From NCBI GenBank assembly GCA_965644295.1, contig CBFFRP010000073.1, positions 1 to 64,000 on the forward strand: a stretch of DNA of 64,000 bases, given 5' to 3'. Positions 12,221-24,450 of the stretch are shown here, in pieces (positions within the stretch are counted from its first letter, which is position 1; the number at the start of each line of letters is the position of its first letter). The notes below the pieces were generated by a model. The model was not told the origin of the DNA. It saw only the letters and a list, made by a program, of their open reading frames with translations, and made no database searches. The position numbers and the translations under genes were made by a program. The stretch comes from Paraphysomonas bandaiensis (Eukaryota; Chrysophyceae).

Positions 12221-13402
12221 CATAATGATTTCTACAGCATACGAATAATATCGATGTGAAATAGTAGTACGATTTCTTATTTACTTGTGCAATTGAGCTT
12301 TGCTTTAAGAATATTGTACTTGTACGTTTTTTATTTGTTACTTTATAGTTGTATTGTGTCGTAATAAGTAAAATACATCACTTGAATGCGATTTATTACA
12401 GGATGAGGATGTCACGAAATTTAATAAAATGTGGAGGAACTGCCTAATATCATATACTGTGGGGAAAAACACTGAAATTGTTAGATCGCAAAGTAGTATT
12501 TCACTTCGAATGCACCATACACAGAGTTGCGTGCGGCAGAGCTCGACAATTTACTGAATATTTTGAAGCAATGGTCAAAAATGGGTAGCTTAGAGATATT
12601 TAAACTCCAGAATAGTTGAAGCATAAAGCATATTGTGAAAGACAAAACAATGCTACTAGAATATCCCTGTTCGCGCCTCACCGTCACATAGATGATAGTA
12701 TAAACGCTTAGTACTGCTATGTATAGGCTTTATATTGCCTAACAAAATAGCTTCTGAAGCTTCTGTTTAGTAGAAACCGTTTGTTCTAAAATGTCCAAAT
12801 TGCAGTTTTCTCTGTTACACTTTTTTCAGACTGATATCATTGACAAGTTGAACTTTCATTCTTCACGAGGTGTTGTGTTGCCCTTTGTGTTGAATTTGGT
12901 GACTGACACCTCTCCTTCTCTAAAGTGTATTAGCCTAGCATATTTCTGGAAATATCAGTAGATCTCAATTCGATATATACATAACGATATATACATCTAT
13001 TACGCAATATGCACAATATACACAATACGTTATGTTCCAACATAATATGTTATATATATTATATAGTTTAGGTTACCTTATTTTCCCAGTAACCATATTT
13101 CAGTTCCTGCTATATAATGCTATATAATATATAATATATAGGGAATGTTGTTGTGTATGTTTCCAGTATAGGCAATATCTATATTTCAATACTGATAACA
13201 TGTGTAAATAACTATCTGTTGTTAACATATCGTGTCACTAATTTATGTTTAGTATCCACAGTTTACTTCGAATAAGATAATATGAAACATCACATTTAAG
13301 AAGTTATTATCATGTTGTAGAACATAATAAAATATATGTAGTTCTATGTTCTATATAACATATACATTATATGATACACGATACACATATACGGGAAATG
13401 CG
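12221..13402. other. Intergenic region, very AT-rich around 13.0-13.4 kb
   Basis: Polyadenylation-like AATAAA-type sequence lies just after the large gene. Dense TATA/ATAT palindromic sequence occupies about 12970-13380. No coding signal. Confidence 0.4.
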
Positions 13403-13495
13403 GCAGAATTTGTCTAGTGGTTAGGACTACACGCTGTGGAGCGTACAACGTGGCGAAAGTCCGTGTAAACCTGGGTTCGATTCCCATATTCTAGG
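13403..13495 (+). tRNA. tRNA-His(GTG)-like gene with a probable 21-nt intron, degenerate
   Basis: The D arm GTCTAGTGGTTAGGAC matches eukaryotic tRNA-His. The anticodon stem ACACG (13429-13433) pairs perfectly with CGTGT (13462-13466), and the loop CTGTGGA gives anticodon GTG at 13436-13438. About 21 extra bases follow position 37, the canonical intron site. The T arm has a T-stem of only four good pairs (TGGG/CCCA around TTCGATT). In the acceptor stem only five of seven pairs form (13403-13409 with 13488-13494). A nuclear tRNA-His with intron, or a tRNA pseudogene or SINE head, are both possible. A dispersed repeat begins immediately downstream. Confidence 0.55.
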
Positions 13496-13497
13496 AC

Positions 13498-13555
13498 TAA
13501 CTACTTATCTGGTGTCGGTTCTTAACGCCTACTGCTAATAACAAGACTTTCACAC
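13498..13555 (+). repeat. Dispersed repeat, copy A (3' part)
   Basis: The segment ending TAACGCCTACTGCTAATAAC then AAGACTTT matches copies at about 37970 and 39595. Only the right part of the family is present here, directly after the tRNA-like sequence. Confidence 0.7.
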
Positions 13556-13846
13556 ATACGGGTGGCAGACTTAACTTCATCATAGTCACATAGCTACAGA
13601 ATATTTTTGACTGTATACTATTTTTTCTCACATTGTTCTCAATAGGTGGTAAGTACGTAAGTACAGCACTTATCTCGGTACCACTCAGACACTACACAAG
13701 CTTCATGAACACGACAATGATTGACAGGAAAACATTGTAATATACCATTTGCAGTACTGTTTGGCCCTTGCACAAAAATACTAGTTATTACAATAAGCAT
13801 ATAGTATATTCAAATACGTTAATTTTAGCCTTCAACCAGGGCTACA

Positions 13847-14628
13847 TCAATTGGGCATTCTAGATATCATGTGAGACAGTCCTAATTCGCCCATTTGCTC
13901 AGTCAGTCGTGATATTTCATTCTGTAGTCTTCTTAAATTTGCAGTTCCAGGCTTCTGGTCAGCGCGTGATATATGCTTTATTGCACTTTGCACATTTCTC
14001 TTAACGACAGGGATTGCACCTATTGTCTCTATCTTCTCCTGTAGCCAAGCACGTCGCTTCTTCAACAACTTTTCTTTTCTATCAATCATGTGACATATAT
14101 GTGCATTGGCAGTAGATATTGTCAGATGTCTGTCAAAAACTTTGACTTTAGCTCCTAAAAACAAATCATCTTCGTCCAGCGGGCCATCTATCAAACAACA
14201 TAATATAAGCCAGATAAAGCCATTATCATCGCAGTACACTTACAAGGACCATCAATTTTCGAAAACACCCAAGAAGCATGTACACCATCAAAAGTAATTT
14301 CAAAGTGTTTGTCTCCAGGAAAGTAACACAGATTCATTCCATATGATAACACATTTCCATTTAATCCCAATTCCTTCCATTCACATCGAAAGGCTAAACA
14401 ATCATCTCCAGTTGCAGCCGGTTGAGCGCTACTCTTACCCGATTCTTTAGTTGAAGATAAAGTACAAACTCCATTTGATACTTCTTTAGTTTCAAAGCTT
14501 GAGAGATACTGTTCTAATGGATGAACTGATGTCTCCTCTCCTGTGACGTCATTTATGTAGACAGGGGAGTCGTTTACTGTCTCAGATCGCCAAGGAGGAG
14601 GTAGAGGGAAATTCATTAAGGTACTCAT
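13847..14628 (-). CDS. WW-domain protein with DM10-like middle region
   Basis: Two exons, 14628-14244 and 14187-13847, with a 56-nt GT-AG intron, give exactly 242 codons. Residues about 8-42 form a WW-type module (LPPPWRSE ... VYINDVTGEETSVHPL) like those at the N-terminus of CEP164-type proteins. Residues about 80-155 (RCEWKELGL, YFPGDKHFEITFDGVHASWVF, DGPYGPLDEDDLFLGAKVKVFDRHLTI) look like a DM10-like beta domain. The C-terminal third (HMIDRKEKLLKKRRAWLQEKI...) is a basic coiled coil. WW and DM10 modules recur in ciliary and basal-body proteins, so a flagellar role is a reasonable inference. The gene diverges from the Aurora-like kinase gene. The WW call is good; the DM10 call is weaker. 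Confidence 0.7.
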
Positions 14629-15118
14629 GTGATTGGTAGTAAGTAACGAGTGTTATTGTGAGTATAGTATGTTCTGATTAGCTCTTAATAACTCTGTAAC
14701 TGTCTGTATCATGTAGAGAGGCTGTACCAGTGTATGTATACCGTATAGCCATACAGGTGGACATGTACAGTATATAGAGAGGTATGTGTATGTGTATAGA
14801 GGTGTATGTACAGAGGTGAAAGTTGTTCCTTTTTTTCCGTTTCTGTTATCCGTTTACGGTAGTTCAATGTATGTTGTATTCCTTGCAGGGCGTATTCTGG
14901 TGTATATGGTGGTGTTATGTATGGGCCCGGCCGTTAACTCTGAGTGATGTTTATGTTATATGAGTGACATTTAAATTGTTTTGCATTAAAACTAACAGCA
15001 TACTTGCTAAGATCACAGCCGATGCGTGATAAATTTCCTGTTATGTATACTCTTTTGTTAGGATTCATTAATTGAAATTTGTTTGTGTTTAGTATTCGTT
15101 GTTTTAAGTTCAACAGAT
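14629..15118. promoter_or_regulatory. Divergent intergenic region, WW gene / Aurora-like gene
   Basis: A 490-bp gap between two divergent start codons, so promoters for both must lie here. GTATGTATA-type runs occur at about 14730-14815. No specific site can be assigned. Confidence 0.35.
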
Positions 15119-16511
15119 ATGAAAGCAGCTGTGGCAGAAAAAAGAGAAATAAAACCTAAATTGGCTGGAAGAAGAGAGAATGAACCCGCGAATATTCCTC
15201 AGTCAGATGCATTGCATCCACAGAAAAAAAGAAAGAGCGTATTGGGAACTGCGCTTCGTGTAAGACAAACGGAAAACTGCAGTGTGTCCGATGCCAGACG
15301 TGGCAGTGATGTGCACGCCACTTCTAATTCTGCGTGCCAGTCATCATCTTCAAACACAGTTTCATTATGTGCAGCTAAAACGGACAAGGTTACTGAACAC
15401 ACACCATTGCGCACTAAGGTAGCTCAGAACGCTACGGCCGAGAAGGATGAGTTTAATAAAAACACAACAAAGAAATGGAGTATTGACAGCTTTGTACTTG
15501 GAAGAGCTCTTGGAAAAGGGAAGTTTGGAAATGTTTACTTAGGCCGTGATAAAGAATCTCAGAAATATATTGCCTTAAAAGTGTTGTTCAAGGCACCTCT
15601 ACGTGCCGCTAATAGTGTGCACTCTTTGCGACGAGAGGTTGAGATTCAGAGTCGCTTACGACACCCGAATATTGTCAGACTGTTTGGGTAGGTTCTGATA
15701 TTCAGTTTTAATTCGTTTTAATATATTGATTCTTATTGTAGATATTTTCATGATGCCAAGAATGTGTATCTCATTTTGGATTATCTGCCCAATGGTGAAT
15801 TGTTTAAATATATAGCAAATCGTGGGGGTCGCGTGGAGGAGAAAATGTGCCGGTCATATATGAAAATGCTGGCGGCTGCGGTTCTTTATATGCATCACCA
15901 CAATGTAATTCATAGAGATCTCAAGCCGGAAAATGTTCTCATGAGTACAGACGGTACCCTAAAAGTAGGATCCAGAATGAATGGCTATATATATCTTACT
16001 GTTATTTTCCTCCTTAGATTGCCGATTTTGGATGTGCAGTGCTGTTACCACCACCCCACACTGATAGGCGAACTGTATGCGGTACGCCAGAGTACTTATC
16101 ACCTGAAATGCTGAGCGGTGCTGGTCATGGATTCCCTGTGGACATGTGGGCACTAGGCATCTTTATGTACGAACTCTTAGTTGGAAGGTTAGTACCTCAT
16201 CCCGTTAAAAGTATTGTGATTTGATACTTTTTATTCACGTTAGAACACCTTTTGTTGAAGCGCGCGGAGATGGATCTCGAATAGCTGCAACAACGTATGA
16301 CGTGTGTACAGAAAAAGAAATATGGGTAACAAAAACTTATGAAAGAATTAACCGATATGCCACTACCTCTCCCACTGAGGTTCCGTACGATTCTGACTCA
16401 ATTGTATCAGAGGAAGCTGGTAAAGTTATTCAAGAACTGCTCTGTCCAGATCCAAACAAACGATGTACTGCAGCTACTTTGATGTCAAATTCTTGGGTTA
16501 TTCAGAAGTAG
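15119..16511 (+). CDS. Aurora-like serine/threonine protein kinase
   Basis: Four exons, 15119-15687, 15742-15964, 16018-16187 and 16244-16511, total exactly 410 codons. A basic, low-complexity N-terminus of about 120 residues precedes the catalytic domain. Visible motifs are the glycine loop [11 protein letters not shown], the VAIK-type [10 protein letters not shown], helix C with [25 protein letters not shown] (a strong Aurora signature, here split by intron 1), catalytic [13 protein letters not shown] in IADFGCAV, activation-loop [15 protein letters not shown], and [18 protein letters not shown] places the activating Thr as in Aurora kinases. Aurora kinases control centrosome maturation, spindle assembly and cytokinesis. 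Oddity: about 20 extra residues ([20 protein letters not shown]) separate TPF-EA from YERI. The start is the ATG at 15119; the open frame extends upstream without another ATG. Confidence 0.88.
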
Positions 16512-18219
16512 ATTCTGGGGAAATAGATATTATGGCTATATTCACTGCATACAACGTATTATATATTTGTATAGATACGCTATATTTCATTGCCCATTCT
16601 AAAGTGGACTAAGTAGTGTTGACGTAACTTTGCACTTTCGATTTATGAATTACACAATGATTGAATAACACATTAACTTATAATTGATAGCAAGTTTCTT
16701 ATTTCTATTTACATCGTGCTTTCACTTGTACACGTAAAACAAGAGATTGTGTAGATATGAAGTATATATTTCACACCAGCGGGCTGGGGTTAGTATTAAG
16801 ATTCATTGATTCCCTTATATTCCTTAACGCGTAAATACAACACATGTATACAATGAAATATCAAATAGACTGAATAATTACGAAACTATATATGAAACGC
16901 GACTGTACAAGATACGCATACACCATCCGCTACCAAAATAAGATTTAAAGCTAGTCTTGCTATTGTGCTGTTAGGCTTTATCCTCCATGTGAAGTTTATA
17001 TATACATTCAATCTTTATCTCTTATAATACAAAGTGTATCTTTACTGAATACTAAGGCTAGCTTTAAATCTTATATGTTAGCTCTTATACCCGTTAGTTA
17101 TTTTTCTTATTGATTTGGGTATATTACGACCTGTATTTCAATATCTATCATAATTACGACCAAACATATAGATTTCTGTCCTTCGTAGCTCGTACTCATC
17201 CATTAGTCATGTATTAATAGATTAGTGGTAACATATGACAGAAACCGTGCGCAAGTTCCATTAAGATACACTCAGGCCTATGTGTGGGGGCGGGTGATCA
17301 TATGGCAGAATCAATACCCTACCCCTAGCGCGATAGCAGTCGCCTATAACTGGACCAAACATACAGAATATATATATATATATATATATATGGTATGGTA
17401 CTGCATACGCAATTAAGATTTTGACAAGGCAGTTCCAGCCAATATTTGAGGACATACTCTGTATATCAGGATATTTCAGTTCTAGGCCTGGATATCCGGA
17501 TATTCCGAATCCAAAACTGTACTAATAAAAAGGGTGCAAGGGAAACAAGTCGCACTGGTTCAAAGAAGTGAGCTTCCTCCAATCAAATGGCACCATTTCA
17601 TCGCACAATAAAACAGTCGAAGTGGTTTGTATATGGAGTGTACGTATACAGCACTGCTGACTACAGATAGACAGATAGGAGACGCAGCTATGTATGTATC
17701 AGCGAACATACAGCTCAGTCGTTAGGTAGAAGTGGCAGCAGACGGCTATACAGTCTCTGTGGTTATATTAATTGAAGTATTGAACTATCGCTACTGATGT
17801 CACTTTTCAAATCGAAGTTACTCATCGCGATACATCAGAACTTATGGTTTCAGAGTATGGTGTGTGTAAGATTCATTTGATACTGATACAGCTACACGAG
17901 CATTGGAGAGTACTGTACGAGTAACTAGACATAGATAGGAAGTAAATAACAGTGTCTCTGTCTTAATTGAATACCTCTATAGAGTTTATCTCGTGTATGT
18001 TTATATGCAGCTAACTGTCCGTTTATCTCATTGTGTTGTTGTCATAGATTAGAGAGATATTACTATGAGCTGTTTGGCTTGAAAGCTTTGTGTCTGTGAG
18101 TGGATTTGAGCCTTTTTTATACGAGGAATTGCAGTGTACACAATACATGTAAGTGATTCTCGTGCGGGGTGTGTGGTGTATGTTACCACTGCTTCTTCAT
18201 AATTCCGATTGTAGTAGAG
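16512..18219. other. Intergenic region with an inverted repeat and a short TA run
   Basis: No gene is supported. It holds the inverted repeat at about 16938-17076 and a (TA)n tract at about 17371-17391. The 3' part shows repeated GATA/GTAT motifs but nothing diagnostic. Confidence 0.4.
16938..17076. repeat. Inverted repeat, about 15-bp perfect core arms
   Basis: AAGATTTAAAGCTAG at about 16942-16956 is the reverse complement of CTAGCTTTAAATCTT at about 17058-17072, with partial matching beyond both ends. The spacer is about 100 bp. It may be a small MITE; no target duplication was recognised. Confidence 0.6.
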
Positions 18220-21200
18220 ATGTCTTGTGGAGGCTGTAGACGCGAGCTTTCTCCAGAGGAGCGAATGCTGGAGAAAGCCTTGAAAAGAAAACGGGAAAAA
18301 GAAATAGTAAAACAAATTCAGGAGAGGTGAATGTCGTGGTGTATTCTTGGTCTATTGTGATTGATTTTTCACAGTGAAACAGTGGCTACTACAGCGCTTG
18401 ATCGCAGTGTAAGTAAACAGGTTTCAGCCAATTATACCTCTGAAGACGATGATGATTCTATTGTATTGGAAGATCACGAAGTGTTAGACACATTATCCTC
18501 TCTATCAGTAGACTCACCTGGGTCCGATATGTCGCTAAGTGATTACGCTTTTGCAAAGCCAAAACTTTCACCTGTTGAAGTCCGCAAGTACTTCGGAAAC
18601 CCGGCGCGTAATCGCTTTTTTAAGCATTATCAGTGGCTGAGTAAGCAACAACGGCTGCAAAGTCTGCCAAAAACCATCGAAGAGGACACCGAGCTCTGTC
18701 GTGGTGCCGCGCTTGTGTTCGATAATACTGATGACCCCGACTCTGATATGTTTCGCAGTTGCAGAGAAGATGAGTGTGTAGATGCTGCAGATAGCATAGA
18801 TGAGATTGACGCAAAGTACAGCGAAAAGACTCAAGCTTTGGTCAATACCTTACGAGCGATCACGCCAGATGTATATAATCTGCCCCAGCAAGGCTCAGGT
18901 ATGACAGAGCCGACATCTCCGCGGAGCAAGTATATTATGGGGTGTTTGTTTCGTAAAATCAATCCTAGAGCTTCCCTTATAATTCGGAAAAAGTTGACGA
19001 GGGAACTTCACCTTGAGCACTACGGCATTGGTGATGAAATGGCCCAACAAGTAGCAGCCTCACTTATTGATCTTCCTTTCGTTAGCTACTTAAACATATG
19101 CGATAACAACCTCACTGATGCGGGTCTCCGACCTATTTTGGATGCAGTAATGACCATGCCGAATTTACTAGAATTAAACTTGTCCGAGAATATTATAGGA
19201 CCATTAACAGCGGATGCAATGTCTACGTTTTTGTCCCGGCGACCAGTTTGTCCGCTTGAAAGATTAATTTTACGGAAAGCTAATGTAGATGATTATGAGG
19301 GCGAAAGATTTGTACAGGCACTTATTGGCAATGATAACTTTGTTGGGCTAGACCTTTCTCAAAACCAGATTGGTGATGCTGAGCTATTGAATACTGTCAA
19401 GCCAAACCTTATAACCGCCACAGAGGCATTGGCCAGTTTATTGAGATCACCAACATGCAAGTTAGAAGAGCTAAAAGTGTCTTGGAATATGATTCGGTTA
19501 GATAGTGGAGTTGACTTTGCCCGCTCTCTTTCTGTAAATAGGTCTTTGACATACTTGGACGTATCATACAATTCATTGGGACACTCGGGGTATGTTGCTG
19601 AATTACGTTTCCTGTCTCCCCAACTAATTTATCGGATTTGTGTACAGAGGCATAGCCTTAGGAGATGCATTGTTGGACAATAAAGTTCTCTCAACTATAC
19701 TACTGGCAAATAATAATATTGATGCAATGGCCTGCTTTGTTATATGTGTAGCCGTGGAACAGAACCCCTCTCTTCGTCGATTAAGCTTGGATGGAAATCC
19801 AATCGGGGAGCAAGGAGCACAGTGTGTAATGAATGTACCATCAGTGGTAGGATGCAGAGTGGAAATAACAGCGGCTAATTGTAACACTGCGCTGCGCTCT
19901 GTCGACGAGTTAGCTTTTGATTATAGCAATACGTGCAGAGAATATACTCTTGATATGGCTGATTCCGTTCAAAGGGCAGTGGCTTTCAAGTTGCTTCACA
20001 TTGTCGCTAATCACCCATCGTATGTGTTTTCGAAGTTCTCGTATGCGCCGTCCACATCGAAAAAGACATCCTCGAAACTAATGTGGATTCCACTGGATTT
20101 AAAACAGGTTATTTCTACGAAGTGAAATATGCTGTTTTCATTTTGATTGTTCAGGTCATGATAAAAGATAAGGTGCAATACTTTACGGATGACGAGAGAG
20201 AGGTAGTAACAGTTCAATATCAAGTTATATATGGTTTTATACACAGTAGATTTTAGAAAATTTGGAGAAGCTAAGGGAATCTGCCAGGAGCTCGGAAAGA
20301 GCGAAACTCTTGTTCAATCAATTTGATATAGACAATTCCGGGGAAATTGATAAAGATGGTACAATTATTATAGATGTTTATCAAAGCGTATCTGAGTTCT
20401 CCCTCCGTAGAATTATTTCAACTTATGAAAAGTATTGGACTTGATATTGATGAAACTGAAATAGAGGTGCGGTTTAATCTATAACTGGTTTCAAGACCAA
20501 TAAAATGTGCAGGACATGATGGCCATGTTTGATATCAATGGAGACGGAACAATAGAATTACCAGAATTCATTAATTTCATAAAGTATCAATACAAGAGTG
20601 CGATAGCTAGGATACGAGATATGACTGAATCACCAGGTAATGCTAGATCATATACATGTACTCATTAATCACTTGCGAAGCTATGGTTCTGAGCTCGGAT
20701 TTATCACACACACACCGTTATGTTCCTCCAAGGACAGGAATATTACATATAGAGGTGCTGTCCTTGACTGAATTTTGTCGTGTTTTATTCCATGCTAGGT
20801 TGTGGATGGTTTTGTTCTGAAAGAACATTTTCAAGTCATTACGTCTACAATTCGTCGCAATTCTACGAATGTGGCTAGAAATATGGGGGTAATGATACTT
20901 GTCAATATATGTCGACCTAATTGATTTCTTGAAGGACGTTGCCAGCCTTCTGTCATTCGTTGTACAAAATTCGAAGGTGGCAGCTGCATGTATTGATTTA
21001 TTCTATACGCTTAACATGGGTATAGTTGAGGTTAGGTGATGCATTTTCATTTTATGAAACTATGTATGCGGATATGGGCGATAAAGCAAGAGTTTTGGCG
21101 AAAATTCTTCCACAGGTGACTTTATATTGTCACTGTTGACGATATTTAATGAGACCGTAGATGGCTTCGGCCACAGAGGCAAGGATGCTTGTGTCAAAGG

Positions 21201-24191
21201 TTACAAACGATGATAACATTGAGGTTGGTGTGGTGTGAGATGAATTTAGTTGTTAACCTTCTTGTATAGGCTACTCGGATTAAACAAGTGATGGGCCAGT
21301 CATTGAGGTACCATATAACGATTGCGTAATTATTTGATAATATTCTTAGACCGATATTTGGGTTGGTAAATGGGTATTACTGTTTGGATCTGTCAAAAGA
21401 GAACGATAGGTCAATGAATTATTTTTTATAATTTGTTTTTGTAATCGCACACGTAGAACATGCTTGTCGAAGCTTTTAGAGATTAGTAAAACAGAAAATC
21501 AAAAGCGAAAGTCGGCGAGTAAGTTGGGATATGGAAGAGTTGGAGACACAAGTCAAAAAAGAAATTGGTCATGCTTCAGAAATTCTTTGTGAGTACAAAT
21601 ATTAATACCTTTTGAATATGGGTCACTTGTTCGATAGATTGGATGGAAATCCCGTTGTCATTACAATACAGATGTTTACTCCGATGCCCAAGGTTTGGTA
21701 CTAAATTATTTTGAAATTGATGTGTGACTTTGATTCAGTTTGGAAGGTTGGAATTTGACTTTTGCAACATTGCACGTCCTTCATGGGGCCAGCAAGCATT
21801 GAGTGATGTAAAATGTGTAAAGGTCTGTCATAATATGTTGTACTAAAGGGGTTGATACATTTTTGAAGGTCTTGATAAATTTGAGTTTGATATATATTGA
21901 TGATAAAGATGAGGCCCTTCGAGTGCTAAGGAATATGAGACAGGAGACAACAAAATGCATAAGAGGTATATATAACTATTAATTGCCTCATGCGTTATGA
22001 TTGGTTTGGCAGATTATAGATCTACTCATTTCGCATGTACTGAGAGTAAAGCTCAAGTAAGTTACCAGCTGTGATTATTTGTACTTTCTAAGATGTTCAA
22101 ATTTAGAAAATTGGAATTGCATCTCGTGTTTTCTATGAAAGCGTCCCAGTACGGCAGTCATACCTTCAAGAAGTATTGTAGTTATATGTATTCAATTTGT
22201 TTTATTTGATACGCACTTACTCACTAGGGATTGAAGAAAGAAGAGATAAAAGTAGACTTCACGTCGAATACCTCAGCACTTCTAATTCATAGGGTATACA
22301 GCGCATTGTGCGGCGTAAAATATATCCTTACATTGTATAACAGGCACATAGTAGTACGAGTTGCAATTCTTTTATGAGACAAAAGTAAGATGGTGATATT
22401 TCGATATTTATAATTAACGTTGCCACAGTTCTGATTCTGACGACCGGAAAGATAAGTAAGTTGATGGATTCGATATAATTTCTTGAATTTAACACATAAT
22501 ATTATATTCAGCAGTCCTGTTGAATTAAATGGTGTACAAAGCGTGGTGTGTATTTTGATTCGCTGATGCCAGTGTTGGAATTGATTTTTACGTATTCAGA
22601 ACGTATTGGATGACTACAGTGCGAATGTAGAGCAAGATCCCGTGATACCTTGTGATGGACATGATCAAAAGGTTTATTGAATAGATTTGTTTCTATATTT
22701 TACTGACACTGTGCGCAGCCACCAAAGGTGTCTAAGTCTGATAAAAGACACGACTGTCAAGTACGTTGCAATGCTAGCATTGAATTCAGAGTTCACTTAT
22801 TTTAAATTGCAGACAAAGATGCGAAGGAGACTAAGGCTTCTAATGTATATATTATATTTTTGAAATAATGTTTTTTGATGCCCTTTTAAGTCAATCAGAG
22901 GAAGTTAGCGAAAGTGCAAAAGCTTCTCGCATAGTGGAGAGAATGGAGGATGCGCTTGGACCATATTGGATCCGATGCAGGTGTTTCTTTTGTTCTTGTA
23001 AAGTTATGAATTTGATTATGAGATATATATTTAGGCATTTGGCATTCATAATATCTAAATTTTCTCATGGGAAAGTCGAAAAAGCCCGATGCTTTGGAAG
23101 TTATAGAGTAAGTCACATTTACTTGCTATTAATCTAACTACTGATATTATTAGGTGGAAGTGGTCGTCACTTTCTTCGAGAAGTTAATAGATATATACAA
23201 CTTTGAAGTAAGTTTGTTGTCTTTAATGTTTGTTTATTAAGTTTGCACTCATGCCAGCTTGTACTGAGAGAATTGTCGGCTTCTGAAACGGCTTGTGTTT
23301 ATTGTCGCCTGGGATGGTAACTTTTTTTGTTTTTTATTGCACTACTATAATTGTTCTCAGGTTAAATATTTACAACCCAATGAAGCCGGAGGTATTACCA
23401 CATTTCAAAGAAATAATATGTAAATGTTTATCACAGGGATCTTATGAACTAAACCTAGGTACATGGGAAGAGCGCCAGGTAGATTACGCATATCATGCAT
23501 TTTTGTGTTCCAGTAGTTGTATTATAGAATTAAGTGCGAAGAACTAATGCGATTTTAGGTGGCAAAGAGTTTGATAATATTGGCCATGGCAGAGCCAGGG
23601 GAAAATATATTAGGTTTTGATTTTGATTTTGTATGAATTGGGTAACCTGCTCTTTCAAGGGGAGAGATTTCGGTGGGATGCTATTATGGATCCTACACCA
23701 GGGTGGACAATAACACAGCCGTGGCTAACAGGTTAGTAAAGCTTCATAGCGTACTTATTACTCTTTGTAATAGTAATGGTAGATGATGGCATGGCCAAAA
23801 AGGGGATTTTAAATCTTACTTTCTGTTCTGCGGAATCTAGAGGCTGTAAGCCTGATATCGTCATGCGTCGGTCTCTGATGCAGATGGTACGTGTCGTAGT
23901 ATTATTTTCGAAAACCGGGTTTTATGTTACCGCAGGTTCTTTGTGATGAATATGACATATGCGAGGAGGATGATGTAAATGTTCCAGACCCGAGCCAGAG
24001 AGTTGGTGAGCAGTATATGGTGGAAAAGCAAGGTAACAGAAAAATATTGTGGATTGTCTTTCCTAATTTGATTTGCAGAGAAATGGTTACACTACTTATA
24101 CCCATTAAATGACATCGACACTTGTAGCCTCGATACAACGCAATCAAGTCTTCTATCTTCAGAGAAAAACAGAAGGGGTCCAAAAAAATAG
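18220..24191 (+). CDS. Leucine-rich-repeat and EF-hand protein with a conserved C-terminal domain, about 30 small exons
   Basis: The start is ATG 18220 (MSCGGCRRELSPEERMLEKA). First exons are 18220-18326, 18375-19589 and 19648-20107; many short exons with introns of roughly 45 nt follow, to TAG at 24189-24191. The N-terminal part has an acidic region, then ribonuclease-inhibitor-type LRRs (YLNICDNNLTDAGL, ELNLSENIIG, GLDLSQNQIGDAEL, YLDVSYNSLGHSG, LLANNNIDAM, RLSLDGNPIGEQG). An EF-hand pair follows after splicing: DIDNSGEIDKDEL and DINGDGTIELPEF. Then come RYVPPRTGILHIEV and, near the end, VLRELSASETACVYCRLGW, LNLGTWEERQVAKSL and AMAEPGENILG. That C-terminal region resembles a domain attached to LRR/EF-hand proteins in protists. 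Function is unknown; a calcium-responsive scaffold, perhaps flagellar, is inference. Frames link cleanly through every junction I followed. Confidence 0.75.
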
Positions 24192-24450
24192 TGTGTTTGG
24201 ACGATTATATCCTTGATGCTATTAGCTTAAGTTTTTGGATATATTTTATTAATATACAGCTGAGATATTACTAATATGAAGCAATACATTATACATTGAT
24301 TTTAATGTCGTGGCGAAATGAATTGTCTATATCATACGGCATGCGGCTCTCACACTAAAATGTCCTTACATCTACTATCTCACGAGAATTTCATAGTTAT
24401 AATATTTATATCATTGTGTCAGCACCACGAGAGTTCAATTCTAGAACAAT

